From Epiperipatus broadwayi (lineage: Eukaryota; Onychophora; Udeonychophora; Euonychophora; Peripatidae), in the NCBI GenBank assembly GCA_028023455.1, contig JAQFVV010006714.1, positions 62,001 to 126,000 of the forward strand: a DNA stretch of 64,000 nt. The letters are read 5' to 3'. Position numbers and translations under genes: made by a program. How positions within the stretch are numbered: the first letter of the stretch is position 1; each line of letters opens with the position of its first letter. Positions 1 through 13,300 of this stretch are shown in pieces. The notes beneath the pieces are model-generated. The model had not been told where the DNA came from. It saw only the letters and a program-made list of their open reading frames with translations, and searched no databases.

Positions 1-2178
1 AATTAATATATGTGCTTTTAACTATTTATGTTTGAAATGTGATTTTTAGTAAGGAAAAAAAAATAGATGCTATAGTATCATAATTACATTTAGTTTTGGT
101 TAACTTATAATTAAAGTCAAAATGATGGCCTTTCAGGCTAGTGTACAATTCTCACATTTATTTATGTAATATTAACATCTTTTGTTTAATTTACATTAAA
201 TCTTTAAAAAAATTGTTAAAGCAACTAATTAAAAAAACCATGACCTATTTAGGCTGGGAACACCTCATAATTCTACAAAACTAAGTTAAGATTTTTTTAA
301 AAAAAAGAGACTATATATATGCTAAAACATCAATTAAGTAGCCACTGCTGGTACAGAACTATTTTTAATATTTTTCTACAAAGAAACTATTAAAAAAGAC
401 TTTTGAGACCAGATAAATACTCATTTACCAACCAATATTTAGATGGTTGTCTAGATTAGCCACAGGCTAGCTAGCTCAACAAAAATCATTAATTAGTTTG
501 AAACTTGAATGTTTCATCAAGATCAAATCCTGGATTGTTTGTTGTGGCAGGCAAGTAGGCCACTAAATATTAGATCACGATGTTCTCTGTATGACTGCGT
601 GATTAAAATAAAGTCAAATATTTTATTATTATTTAAAAAAACAATTAACTTGGAATAACAACATTTCATTTGTTTTTAACAGACGGCAATAAGAATTTTA
701 TATATAAATCTATCATTCATCTACATTTTGTTGTTTTTGTAAGGTACGATTATTTACAATCTAATAGACAAGATATTTTGACTAGAAAATTAATAACAGC
801 AATTCCTTTGAAAATACATTTTTAACAAAAGATGTTATAAAATAAATATAGCAGTACAGCGACTTGTCTATTCATAAAGAACATTCAGTTTATTTTTAGA
901 AACATTATATAAATATTTTGTCTCTCTAAACAATAAGAAATTAACTTTTCTTGACAATGTTTCTATTACTTTGGGAAAATAGAAGATTGCAAAAATATAT
1001 ACATAAAAGATTATTTTTATTTTTAAATAGACTATTAAATAAAAAATTCAAACTCTTCGGAAATACCAAGTTCATTGTATCATTATTAAATTATATCTCT
1101 TTCAAAATAATTTTATCGTCATCATTTATCTACTTTATACTAGTCTCGGTCTTTTATTATTATGTTACTTTAAAATACATTATTTTTACCATTAAAAATA
1201 ATAGCAATAGAACGTTTAATTGCTTATGAGATCACATGACTTTCGAGAGGTATTACTTTTTGATACCGGAATCTTTTGTTTTTAAACGGCATTAAAGTAC
1301 GCAGGGCAAAAAAGTCGTAAAGTCAGTTATTCAGGAAGACATGCAGCACGCAAGCGTATGGTTTTTATTTTATTCAATTGAAAAAAAAACAACTCTTGAC
1401 TCCCCCCCCCCCCAAACCATTAAAAATACCGAAGTATATTTTCTTTTCTTTTTTAATTGACTATATTAAATTTTTTTTCAACTATGTTTCTTTTATCTAA
1501 AAATATGCAATGTTCTGTACATTAAGAAATATTTTCCAAAAATAAATTAAATGGGCAGTGGTTGTACTTAAATCACCCAACTTATTCTAGAATTTCAGTA
1601 AGATCCTGTGCAGTTAATGCCATGATAGAAGGATCTTCTCTAAGGACTAAAAATAAGGTCCAAATGTAAGAAAGGGGGAAAAAATCTGTTTGGTTGAGTA
1701 AAAATCTTATGTTCAATTCAATGTTTGCAATTACAAGCAATAATCATAGGAGTATATTTTGATTTGTAATATTTAGTGCCACCACATAAACTATAACGAG
1801 TCTTTACATCATTACAATGCAAACCCAATAAATCCCCCCCCCCCCAAAAAAAAAAAAAAATAGTTATATAATTCTATTATTATTTGCTCAAATTATCTTT
1901 AATCTCAACTCATATTTTAAAGTCTGTAATAAGTTATTTTCCTTCTTTATCTCATCTAAGTTTTGTCAGTACTTTTAAGAAGTAACTTTTTTAACTATCT
2001 TTTTATATCTAATTATCTATGTTGCCCTGTGATGTTTAGTTCATTTAATAGAAAAGTGGAGTCAAGCAGTATTAATTCTTACTGATTAAAGAAGAAATTT
2101 AAAATATCATTCAATCAGTTGGATATAAATGTTGCAGTCATTCTTTTCTATAAATATCAAACATCAGATGATCTCCTG
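1..2178. other. AT-rich spacer, no gene seen
   Basis: No conserved coding or RNA signal is visible. The 92-codon frame at 951-1229 is dominated by F, L, I, K and N, as expected of random AT-rich DNA. Two poly-C tracts stand out, at about 1402-1413 and 1834-1845, the second followed by a run of A. Confidence 0.6.
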
Positions 2179-2191
2179 AACAATTAACCAT

Positions 2192-2704
2192 TAAACATCA
2201 CATGATCACCATTTCATCCTAGCACATAATTGTTGTAAACAAAGGCAAAACTCTCCACCATACAATAGTGCCACCTTGTGCTAACAAGAGTAATCAATGG
2301 ATGCCAGAAGGCTTGTGCATAAAATCCCTATCTAGTGCCTACTCATCCAATATCCCCAGACTAGTATCGTGCTGAATTGAATTCAGACCAATATGACTAT
2401 ATAAGCTGTTGAGCTTAGATTGAAAATATTATTATATTTTCAATTTCATTCTCATAGTTTTGTAGTAAAGTAGAGATAAAAGGTGGCTGCTGGAGGGTTG
2501 CATTAGATCCTAAGATCTAGGTGTAGTGCTCTCAGATCCAAGGCTCTTCACTGATGATGGCCACAAGCCAGAAACTAATCTGGGGATATTGGATGAGTAG
2601 GCACTAGATAGGGATTTTATGCACAAGCCTTCTGGCATCCATTGATTACTCTTGTTAGCACAAGATGGCACTACTGTATGGTAGAGCGTTTTGCCTTTGT
2701 TTAC
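2192..2704. mobile_element. Family B hammerhead-bearing repeat, locus 1 (inverted pair)
   Basis: A minus-oriented partial monomer (2192-2368) is joined to a plus-oriented one (about 2370-2704). The outer ends are therefore inverted repeats. The locus is flanked by a perfect 13 bp direct repeat, AACAATTAACCAT, at 2179-2191 and 2705-2717, which I read as a target-site duplication. The plus half contains a hammerhead-like core at 2545-2586. The same arrangement and sequence recur at 22541, 29953 and 44588. There is no ORF of its own, so the element is non-autonomous. Confidence 0.8.
2545..2586 (+). ncRNA. Hammerhead ribozyme-like motif (family B)
   Basis: The core CTGATGA (2551-2557) and GAAA (2571-2574) are separated by helix II, TGGC/GCCA, fully paired around the loop CACAA. 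Helix I is TCTTCA (2545-2550) against TGGGGA (2581-2586), six pairs including two G-U. Stem III is very short and has a C-A mismatch, and the cleavage triplet would be ATC. This is the only copy whose helix II is paired right up to the core. Confidence 0.65.
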
Positions 2705-2719
2705 AACAATTAACCATAT

Positions 2720-4680
2720 GATTATTTATTTTATTCACAAAACATATTCATTTTTTGTACAAATTTTCTACAATTTCAAACTGTTATCAAACAAGGAATA
2801 TACAAATTATCATGCTCCAATAAGTTTTTATTCTCAAGAAAAATGGAATTTTTATTTAAATGTACAAAATATTTATCAGGCTAAATAATATTTTAAAATT
2901 ATCACATGAGATGGAAAATGAAAGTGTTGCAATGATTTGGATATAGAGATAAAAATAAGAAAGGGAGTAAGCTTGTGGAAATTTCTGAAAAAGAAAATCC
3001 ATATGTTAAGAATTCTCTTTTGGAAAAAAATATAAATGAGTAAGGAATATGGAAGTATCCAAATAAATGCACATCTGAGTTGGATTATATTTTGACTAAT
3101 AGAAAATATATGGTTAAATGTTTAATATATTTAACACAAAAAATGATGATCAGATAGTGAGAAGAAATGTGCATATTAATACAAATCTAGTGAGACAAAA
3201 ATTATTTTAAAAATGTATACCAAAACTTACTGACCATACCCTTCAGTAAATATACCAGGAATATAAGTTACAACTTGAAAATCATTTAAAAAATATTATT
3301 GCACTTCAACGATAGTTCAGAATTGAATGAGATCAATAAGGAGATAAGTGATACTCTGTTAAGAACTGCTGCACTAATGACTATTACAAAAAAAGTAACA
3401 ATTCACCCATAAATTTTGAGCTGAGACAAGGTAAATGTACAAAGCAATATAACAAAAATGATCTGTCTAAAAGAATGGAATGTCTAGAATGGTATATAAT
3501 GATATGAGTTAATGATGACCTAAAAGAATTATGAAATCGTAAGAAAAACTTTTTAAAAAAATCTTAAAATTGTATATTGCAACAAAAGTTATTTCAGTAA
3601 TAAGAAAATGACATTATTATTAAAAAGAGGATGCCTGTTGAAGGATTTGGTGGAAATTCTACAGAAAATTCATGCAGCAATAGAGAACAATAAAACATAG
3701 TCCTTACAATTATAATATCCTTATGAGATGCTAAGTATTTTTAATGAAAATCTGAAACATACAATAAATCTATGAAGAATGAAAAATTCTAAAAAATAAT
3801 GAGATTATTATTGATATCTTAGATGAAGCTGATGAGAGAAATTGCTAAAGCTGTATATCAAAAGTCTAAATGATGCATCCGATAATTGAAAGAATGCAAT
3901 AATAAAAGTTGAAAAAATATAGTGGAAATTATAGACCAATCAATTTTCTATCAGTTCTATCCAAGATCATTATTAAGATTATTACAATTCATTTACAAAA
4001 AATCAACAAGATAGACAGGATTTGAAATTAGTGATATAACAGTAAGTCATGTCCAAGTATTAAGAGAATAATGAAAACAAATAATAATAATAAGTTGTAA
4101 TTATATTTTGGATTCGTAGATTATGAAAAGGAATTGGATTTATAAGCATTTTAACAGTAATTAAGCTTTGGAAAAATCAAGATATAGAGCCATGGTACTA
4201 TCAGATTTTGAAAAATGTTTATCAAAATACAACAGCAGTGGTTATTTGACATGGAAATATTAAAAAAGTTAATTTTAATATGGGTATATAGCACAGTGCT
4301 TTCATTTCTTCACAACTTTTTACAGTAGTTTTATGGGAATCAATTTGTAGATGAAACTGAGAATCTAATCATCTAGATTTTGAAGGGGATCTTTTGTTTT
4401 TACAAATAATGTTTCAGAGCTCTAGAAAATGTTATATAATCTAATACTGTCAGATGAAAGTGAGTAAGTAGGATTAAAATTAAATATTAAATAATAGAGC
4501 AATGTTAAAAAATTGTCCACAAATGAAGAAAATAAAGATCAATAGTAATGAAGTACAAGAAATTATTATTTGCAAATATTTTGATCAGGATTTTAATACT
4601 TGTAGAACATAATAGATCATATTAGTTATAAAATCAAAAGTGAAGAATATTACAAAAATGTGTATCTGTTTTTAAAAAGG
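2720..4680 (+). pseudogene. RTE-type LINE, decayed copy 1
   Basis: A broken LINE polyprotein is read in shifting frames. The end of the endonuclease domain includes SELDYILTNRKY at about 3070-3112, matching the better copy at 38.8 kb. Reverse transcriptase remnants follow: the NYRP-type block near 3930 and FGFVDYEK near 4108-4132, with the downstream FD replaced. Homology to the 38-43 kb copy begins close to the family B target duplication at 2717 and fades near 4680. It has many stops and frameshifts and is clearly dead. Confidence 0.8.
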
Positions 4681-4734
4681 AATTTAATTTAATTTGGTTT
4701 ACCATTGCTTATATATATATATTGTAATGGATAT

Positions 4735-4875
4735 ATGGATAGTATGTTGATGTCACACTTGTGATAAAATGAAAAGCCTAGATTTCATTCTTATTTTAAG
4801 CTATCTTGAATTATCCAATGATTATGAAGAGATATCCACCTGAAGGAAAGTTAAATTTATTAGCAAGGTAACATT
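4735..4875 (+). repeat. Family A side segment
   Basis: About 140 bp are closely similar to 19205-19345, sharing a block around TTAAATTTATTAGCAA. Here it lies upstream of the main family A body. In the second copy it lies downstream, so segment order differs between the two loci. Confidence 0.65.
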
Positions 4876-5014
4876 AATTCTTAATTTCATAATTTTATCT
4901 TGTTGAATTCACCCTTTTTATTCATGGTCACAACAATATCAGACATAAATTACATGTACTTATTTTTAGTTTTTTATATATGTATATTTAGCCTTTCCTA
5001 TTGTAGTACTGGAA

Positions 5015-6500
5015 AGGTGGTCAGCCAGCAATATATAGTTGATATAGTAATGATATAATGATTATAAAAATTATTTAAATTTTTAAAAAAATTAATAATA
5101 ATAGTAATTGACTGAAAAGGAAATGCAGTGATTTAAAAGTATTTCTATAAATGTGCATGCATGTGTGTGCATAGGTGAGATATATAAAAGTCTTTTATTT
5201 GGATTAAATAAACAAATAAAGATCTAAATAAAACTTATAACATTTATTAAAATAAATTTTAATAGAAATTTTTAATTTAAATTGAAGCAAAAGAGCTTGA
5301 AATACATAAAATTAATTTTTTTTAAAAAATATATATTAATTTGATTACATTTGTAGATAAAAATAAAATCTTGCAAATCCTATATTTAATAGTAATTAAA
5401 AGATTAAAAAAGGGAATCACTCATTAATCAGGTATTTTCAATTACTAATCTATTATGTATTTTTAATTGAAAAGCAAAATGTAGAAGAATTTTTACAAAT
5501 GACTTCAGAAGGAATGACATTTTTTCTTTAGCACTGAATGAGAAATTTTTTTAAAAATCAGTGTTCTAACTATTAAAAGATCAGAAGAACCTTTTTTTGT
5601 GAATTATAATCATGGCTGAAAAATATATTGCTGTGTTGGAAAGAATTGATTTATTAAAAATAAATCCTTACCAAAAACAGAAACTTTTGAATTTTGGATT
5701 ATAATTATTATTAGTTGATACATCTACAGAAAATGCATTGTTGTTTAATTAAAGTATACTTGCCTGATTTTATGTAATATTCTGAAAACTACCTGAGTTA
5801 GACTTTAATGCGATAACTCTGAATTAATTACAATGCCTAATACTATACTTGGAAATGCAACATTTAAACTGAACAAATTGGAAGAAAAGACATTACTAGT
5901 TTTTACCCAGGTAATTAGTAATGGAAGTTATAAAATATATACCATAGTAAGACTGCTCCTTTAAAAACTTTAAAAAAAAATAAAAATGCCTTAATAAATC
6001 AGTATAATCCAATTACTGCATTCTAATTTATTTCTTGTATATTAGTTATTAAGTTACTTTTATTTAGTTATTTTTTATACAATTAGCCATTGTATAAATT
6101 TATTCTAAAGTAATTATTTTTACCTTTGTGTATGTGAGAGAGTTAATTGTATGTTCATATTAGCACTTATCAGTTCCAAGTGTATATTTAAAAAAAGTTA
6201 AATTAGAAATAATGTTTAAGCACTGGACAAATGCAGAATGATATTGAGAATTGGTGATTATAGAATTTGCAATTTGGTCCATTCAGCATTTTCTTTCTTT
6301 TCACAAATGAAAAGATGGTACAAAATAAATTCTTCTGAGTGGTAAAGTCTATTTCAAATCCCTAGTGTTGATTTTGTGAAGGTGATTGGAAAATATAATT
6401 CATTTTTAGGTTCAATCATCTCAATCCTTATCTACTTATATATAACTATATAAAACTTATTCCCATTAGTTTTCTGTAAAGGTAGTCCTTGTAAATTACC
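5015..6500 (+). repeat. Family A dispersed repeat, uninterrupted copy
   Basis: It aligns along its length with 8820-10363 joined to 18351-19025. It matters because it shows the uninterrupted sequence at both sites where the other copy is broken: the foldback insertion at 9033 and the LTR element at 10364. No coding capacity is recognised. A short frame after an ATG near 5612 (in the 10.0 kb copy near 10019) is not conserved as an ORF. The element class is unknown. Confidence 0.8.
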
Positions 6501-7050
6501 AATACAAAAATGGTGACCCAAGTTTGGTGTGATTAATCTCTGTTTTAATTTGAGAATTCAGAACAAAGATGACTTTCTAACATGTTGCTCAATAATATAT
6601 GTATATAAGAGTACATCCTGAGAAAATTAAATATAAAAAAGTGACTAAATTTTAGGAATATATAAATAAAAAATTGTAATACATTATAGTTGTATTGGGA
6701 TGCATTAATGGTACTGCAATATGCATGTGCCCAAATATTTTATAAGTGTTATGAAATAGAAAAACAGTGTCATTTGGAATGGAAGATGAGACTGGCACTT
6801 GAATTAATTATAAGTACTGGTCAGTGATCAATAACATTGATGGCATATAGAAGTGAGAGGGTAAGTAGGCAATAGGGTTAAAATTGGCAAAGGTGTCAGT
6901 TCAGGTAAGTTCAATTATTTCTAGAGATGTTTGTCTTTTTTATAGTAAGGATGCACTAAACTATGTATCCGAATTTATATAATGGTAATAGTGTTATTAC
7001 TTCCTTATTTCCTGTATAGACCAAATAAATAATAGTAGTAGACATAAATA
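6501..7050. other. AT-rich spacer
   Basis: No repeat relationship or coding signal recognised. Confidence 0.4.
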
Positions 7051-7056
7051 AATTAG

Positions 7057-7745
7057 ATGATCACCAGATCAGTAAAGAAAAAAATGGGAAAATCAATTAT
7101 AGAGAAAGCAGTAATGCAAAAGGAAGAACTGCCAACTGAGTTGGAGCTGAAACAAACAAAAGCAACACCACTCATAATTAATATGAAAATGTTGTATGAC
7201 TTAATCAAAGAAGGCCAACCGGAAATGAATAAAATTGTCATTGAGTGGCAACATAAATTGATGTAAAGTTTGAGGAAAGTCAATAAATGATTGGAGACAT
7301 TTGTAAAGAAATAAAGAAAGAAAGTAAGATTATTGTAGAAACATTCTCTGAGAAATCTGAGGAGAAATTTAGTTAACTGAAAAAGAAGCAAGAAGCCTAT
7401 AGTGAAAAGACAGAATGCATGCAATAAATAATGAGAGATCAATAAAATTAGATATGAAAAAACATACAAGAGATAACTATAAAGTTAAATGATTTAAAAA
7501 TTGATTGTGACAAAACAATATATGAGAGCCAGCAAATAACTGAACTCCTAAATGCATTCGATACCAGTATGCATAACTAGTCAAGTAGGCAGTCTGATAA
7601 TACTACCAAGCTTATGTCAATGTTCTGGAGTTAGAAAATAATCAGACCAAAGGCAAAATAAAAATAAATCAGGTAAATCTTGAAAAAGACATCAGTCAAG
7701 CAGAAATCAAAAGCAAACTAAAGGTTTAGTCTAAACTGGAAATGG
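7057..7745 (+). pseudogene. Decayed coiled-coil-like coding region, unidentified
   Basis: A 69-codon frame starts at 7057. After a stop at 7264, K/E/Q-rich heptad-like sequence continues in other frames to about 7740 (for example KEIKKESKIIVETFSEKSEE near 7300). The composition differs from the surrounding random AT-rich frames and suggests an old coiled-coil protein such as a LINE ORF1 or a gag N-terminus. I cannot assign a family. The long antisense frame over 7053-7469 is a shadow of this purine-rich strand. Confidence 0.3.
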
Positions 7746-8819
7746 AATTAGAATTTTAAAAAGTTATGAAACCTTAACCAAATGTATTTCACCTATCACT
7801 AGATGTAGCTATGATCCAGCTGTTGAGATAAAAAAAGAGAATGATAAATGTTTCTGGTCATCTAAAATAGGATTACCAGAATCACCCTAGAAATATTGGG
7901 GAAGAGATAAAGATTAAATCTTAATCGTACATGAAAAGTCTGAAATGTTGATGGTCCCAGACATATGAAAAAGGACAGGATTTGTTTTAAAAAGTGCTAT
8001 AATGTTTGATATTAGTGATTTTGACAGTATTACAGATGACCATTTTTTCCCTCATATGATGATTTTTAATACTATTTTTAGATATCAAGTGCAATAAGGT
8101 TTTTTCTGAAGTACAATTGATTGTGGCACAAATGGAAATATAATGAAGCTATTGAAGTATGAAAATAAAAACTGAATGATATATTAGTCTCTGTGATTAT
8201 GTGAAAGATTCATTTGAGTCATGAGTGCGGTCTTATTGAGTTGATGCCTGTGCTAGATTGGAAGAGTGTAGTTCCTTGGCATATATAATGATGAAGCCAT
8301 ACTTTTTATTTTTAAGGGAAATGATCTCTTTATTTTTTATAGATGGTTACTTGGTAGATGTATCATTTTATCTGTGTATCACAGTCACTGACTTGGTCTG
8401 TTTTTTTATTATTAATAAATATATAGAAAGTTATAAGATTACACTTGTGGCATAGCCTCAGTGTGTGAGGATTGAATATAGCCCCTAACTTTTAATGTAC
8501 TTATGATCAGGTATTACTTTGCTGTATCTCATCTTTGATATCTGTTAGACAGCTCAAATAGATATTATAAAGTGATTATACATGTAGTCAACCAATATTC
8601 ACAGAGGCCAGGCAACAGCAAAAGTTCATTTGTAAAGCATTTTCTGGAAAAAAATTTCATTTGTAAAGTTTACATCTTTAATCTATAAGAAAATATGAAT
8701 GTGGGTAAGAAAACTATACCACAAAATAAGATATGGAAATGATGAAATTAGAAATAAAATATTGTTTTTATTGTCATTTGTTTAAAATGTGGAGTCATGT
8801 AGTGCTGAAAATAAAACAT
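7746..8819. other. AT-rich spacer, possible old repeat debris
   Basis: No recognisable domain. The 65-codon frame at 8258-8455 is hydrophobic low-complexity sequence without a matching family. Confidence 0.35.
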
Positions 8820-10363
8820 AAAAAGATAGTCAGCCAGAAATATGCAGTTGATATAGTATGTAATAGAATAGGTTATAAAAATTATTTAAAATTCTTTTAA
8901 AATTAATAATAATAATAATTGCCTGAAAGGGAAATACAATTTAATAGTATTTTTAGAGTGTATGTATATGTCATAGATGAGACATATAAAAGATGTAAAT
9001 AAAACTTATATCATTTACTAAATTTAATCCATATACATTCAAAGATCAGCCTTTCAAGCTAATTGTGCATGCATCTTCTGCGAGTGTTATATAATAAATG
9101 AATACTTCACTCCACAATACAAGATATAGTATTTATGCAGGAATAAAAGGAATCCTCTTACTCCTACAACTCAGATTCTTTTATATGAGCAAATCTGAAA
9201 TACTGTTTAGTAAAGCGTGAGAGTAGAATTCTCACTTTAAATTACTATCTACGATGTTGTAATGAATGATGTCCGTGAAATTGTCTAGAATTTACTAGAC
9301 GTCACTCTAAGTGAAACTTAATTATAAGTAAATAAGCATTTATTTTTATATGATGCTAATAAATGCTTATTTACTTATAATTAAGTTTCACTTAGAGTGA
9401 TGTCTAGTAAATTCTAGACAATTTCACGGACGTCATTCATTACAATATCGTAGATAGTAATTTAAAGTGAGAATTCTACTCTCACGCTTTACTAAACAGT
9501 ACTTCAGATTTGCTCATATAAAAGAATTTGAGTTGTAGGAGTAAGAGGATTCCTTTTATTCCTGCATAAATACTATATCTTGTATTGTGGAGTGAAGTAT
9601 TCATTTATTATTTAACACTCGCAGAAGACGCATGCACAATTAGCTTGAAAGGCTGGTCTTTGAATGTATACAATTGTATGCATAGCGTCATATAAAAATA
9701 AATGCTTATTAAATTTAATCCATGTAACAGTATTTAAATTCAAGCAAGAAAGCTTGAAGTACCTATAATTGTTTTTCTTTTTAAAATATTAATTTGATTG
9801 GATTTGTAGATAACAAAAAATCATTCTACAAATCTTATATAATAGTAATTAAAAAATTAAAAATACATGATAAATGAGTGTCTATTATGTATTTAAAAAA
9901 TATATCAGAGAATGGTGACATTCTTTCTTTAGTACTAGATGATAGGATTTAAAAAATCAGTGTAGCTCTAATTATTGAAAACAGCAAGGAAAACTTTTTT
10001 TATTTGTGAACTATAACCATGGCTGAAAAATATATGGCTGTATTGTAAAAAATGATTATCAAATATAAACCATCCCTACTAAAAATGGAAACTTTTGAAT
10101 TATGGGTTATAATTATTATTTGTTGATACAGCAATAGAAATTGCATTGATGATTAAATTAAAATATACTGGCCTAAATAATCTTTTGGAAACTACCTGAA
10201 CTTGAGTTTAATGCTATAACTCTGTTTAATTCCAATGCTTATGAAAAATGTGTTTTTCTTATTATTTTTGAAAAAGGAACATTTAAATTAAATGGAAGAA
10301 GAGACATCACTAGATTTTACCCCATGATGATCACTAAGGGACATTATAAAATATATACCTTGG
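8820..10363 (+). repeat. Family A second copy, left part
   Basis: Homologous to 5015-5950 after removal of the insertion at 9033-9709. It stops exactly where the LTR element begins at 10364 and resumes at 18351. Confidence 0.8.
9033..9709. mobile_element. 677 bp foldback element with 14 bp target duplication
   Basis: Two nearly identical arms of about 315 bp (about 9033-9350 and 9354-9669) are inverted around a very short centre, so the transcript would form one long hairpin. A tail of about 40 bp (9670-9709) follows the right arm and repeats the centre sequence in inverted form. The insert is flanked by the perfect repeat TAAATTTAATCCAT at 9019-9032 and 9710-9723. The family A copy at about 5225-5290 lacks the insert. 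No coding capacity. The TSD length fits a retroelement better than a cut-and-paste transposon. Confidence 0.85.
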
Positions 10364-13300
10364 TGTAATGGTTAGGTTTGTACATTTTCTCAACAGACTG
10401 AGAGTCCAAATGAAAGAGCAACCGGCTGACCAAGTTGGGATGGTGACACCCTCTGTCTGATAATACCTCAACTCTCTCATCTGTGCTTCCAAATCCCACA
10501 CTAGTGAATGACCTGCCTGAGGTTACACTCAATACTTTCTTGACCACATTCCATTACTAGCAAATTGGTAGAACTTGAGACATCCCCCCTAACTAATACT
10601 AAATGACACGTATTGGCATCACAAATGAAGAAAAAAATAGATTCTTCCCCCCAACTAATCCTATATGACTTAACTAGTAATTCATAAAGACTATGAGAAA
10701 GTATTGAGACTGAAAGGTGATATATTTTAGAAAATTTAATATATAAATTCATAATTCATAAAACAAAATATACATAATCTATCACATGCAGGTGAAGGTA
10801 TATAGCATTAACAGGTTAATAATTGAGATTTATATGAAGGGAAATAAATATACATTTGTGATACAGAGTAGCAAACATTAAAACTCAGGTATATAAATGA
10901 TTCACATGCAGGTGAATGTTACATATGATTAATATTTTAGCTTTATACGATAAAACAAAATGTTACAGTGGCTAATTACCCTTTACATTGCCATTCTTTT
11001 TTTAATTATATAGGGATGAGTAAATATTATACCACATTATGCAGAGATATATGTGAGATATATGCCAAGGACTTAGCAAAACAAGTGCAATCAATCTAGC
11101 TGGGAGGTATATGACTTATGAATAAAGTTTGACTTATGAATAAAGTTTACATCTAATTTACAATACAAATTAATCAAGTTAACCCACATTCTGGCTCGGA
11201 TTAAGACAGGTTATTTAATAAGGTGGGAAGAACTTATGGAGCAGGGTCGTTTCAGATTCTACAGCATGTTAAATATATTAATAAAAGGAGTGCATCTTGA
11301 AGGTGTGCTGGTAAAGATTTATTACCAAGTAATCAGTTCTTTGTATGGTGGTGATTGCTATACTAATAAAAGAAGACTTGTTTAGTCTGAAGGATCGAAC
11401 ACCTACTTCAAGGATGAGACTCTTTGGTCTCTTTCAAATATCAAATACAAAATGGGTTGGCTGTCTGAACTAACCGGCACAGCTTGACATTAAATCAACT
11501 CCAATGCAGACACATACATATAGAGAGAATATTGCTAGAAGCTAAGCATTATTTGATAATGAGCATTACATTCACTCCATGAATCTAATATAATCATTTT
11601 AATTCATTAAATATGCAAAATATAGAGCATTTAGCAGCATTACTGTCATCAATCAATTTCAAAAGAGTACATAATTATATTATAGGGAAATACTTAGAAT
11701 CTGGCTTAAGAGTTATCTGTATTGCTTAAGACATATAATTACAAATTTACAGTATATTTTAGGAGTCATTATGGGTCCAAATATTTATTACACATATACT
11801 GTAGAAAATTTCTCTCACTTAAAGGCAAATAAATACTACTTATAATTATCTACTAGGCCATATTATAGATAGCAATATTATCACTGGTGAAGAATATTAA
11901 GTACAGAAGGGAGTTTGTCATTTTTTTAAAGCAAATGAGCACAATGAGAGCATATAGGTATCTCTCTGAAAATTAATAATTTACCCAAGTCCGTTCTGAT
12001 TATTCTAGCATAAATCAAACATAACTATGATAAAAAATGTCTTAAAATAACCTCTAAACAATAAATAAGAAGGTAATACACTTATCACTGAAGTCTTAGG
12101 ATTTAAATATTACATATTAAAATAAATATAGGCGTATGCATATGATTATGATGATGATCAAGCAAGATTTGATAAAGTGACTACTTTAAATTAAAGATAC
12201 ATAGCAGATTTACATTTACATAGCAGAGTTATACAGGAAACATAATGAGCACTAGCTTGATAGTTACTTTAAAGAATGAATGGTATTTAGCATGCTTTAC
12301 TGTAATTTCTCAAGAGGGATTGGTGTAGAAGTTCATGTATGGGTGGCTTCTCTGAGTGTGATTCCTATTCTCCATGGATGGATGTGAATCTGGCTTTTCT
12401 TTCTTTCTGATGCCATTCAGTAGAGGCAGCTTCACCATTTAGATGTGGCTTATTAGTTACAATTTGCTTATGGTGGGGGTGGCTTACTGGGTACAGCTTT
12501 GTTATAGCTGAGGTGACTTCTGGATACGGTTCCATTATTATCTATGTAACTGGCTTCTACGTACAGGGTGGCTGTTGCTGGTTCTTGGGCATAAGACAAC
12601 TGCTGTTGTTACCATTTGTAGAAACTCTAGTGGAAGATAAATGGCAACTCGATCTTCCATTAGCTGATGGTTCTCATGTTAGTAACAATATCTTTTTATT
12701 AAAACAAACTTTTATATTATTCTCTCTGTGATATATACATCCGGATAGATATAGAGATACAGATACTTTATAATAAAACTGCATTTTTATATCTATACTC
12801 AGCATACATCCCTATTTCTATCCTGTGCTTACTATGTCACTTGTTACTGCTTCAAACCTCATGCTCCCAATTATTTTTTACCACCACTAAAGAAACTCTC
12901 CCAGGACCCCTCCCAATGGTCAAGTCTGGATTTATGACTGACTGATTTCTAAATTGACTTTTTATCTATAAGACTAATTAAGTTAAAATGTTATTTTGGT
13001 TAAATGTAAAAACTCGTAAGCAACTTTACAGTCTGTAGTTTTAAACAAAATTTTAAACCTAAAATAATTTTTAAAAAATGCTAATCTAGTCAATCTTTGA
13101 CTAAAACATAGCTTTAAGCAAGTTTTAACTCATAAACAACTTTACCATCAGCACTTCTAACAAAGAATAAACTGGAAATAATTTTAAGTAATGCCAATCT
13201 GGTCAATCTTTAACAAAATATTACTTTGAACAAATATTAACTCGTAAACAACTTTACCATCTGTACTTTTAACAAAGAATAAACTCGAAATAATTTTAAG

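Noticed and set aside
420-610. Possible degenerate tRNA-derived SINE on the minus strand
   Set aside because: Only a weak B-box-like GGATTTGATC was seen; A-box and tail are not convincing.
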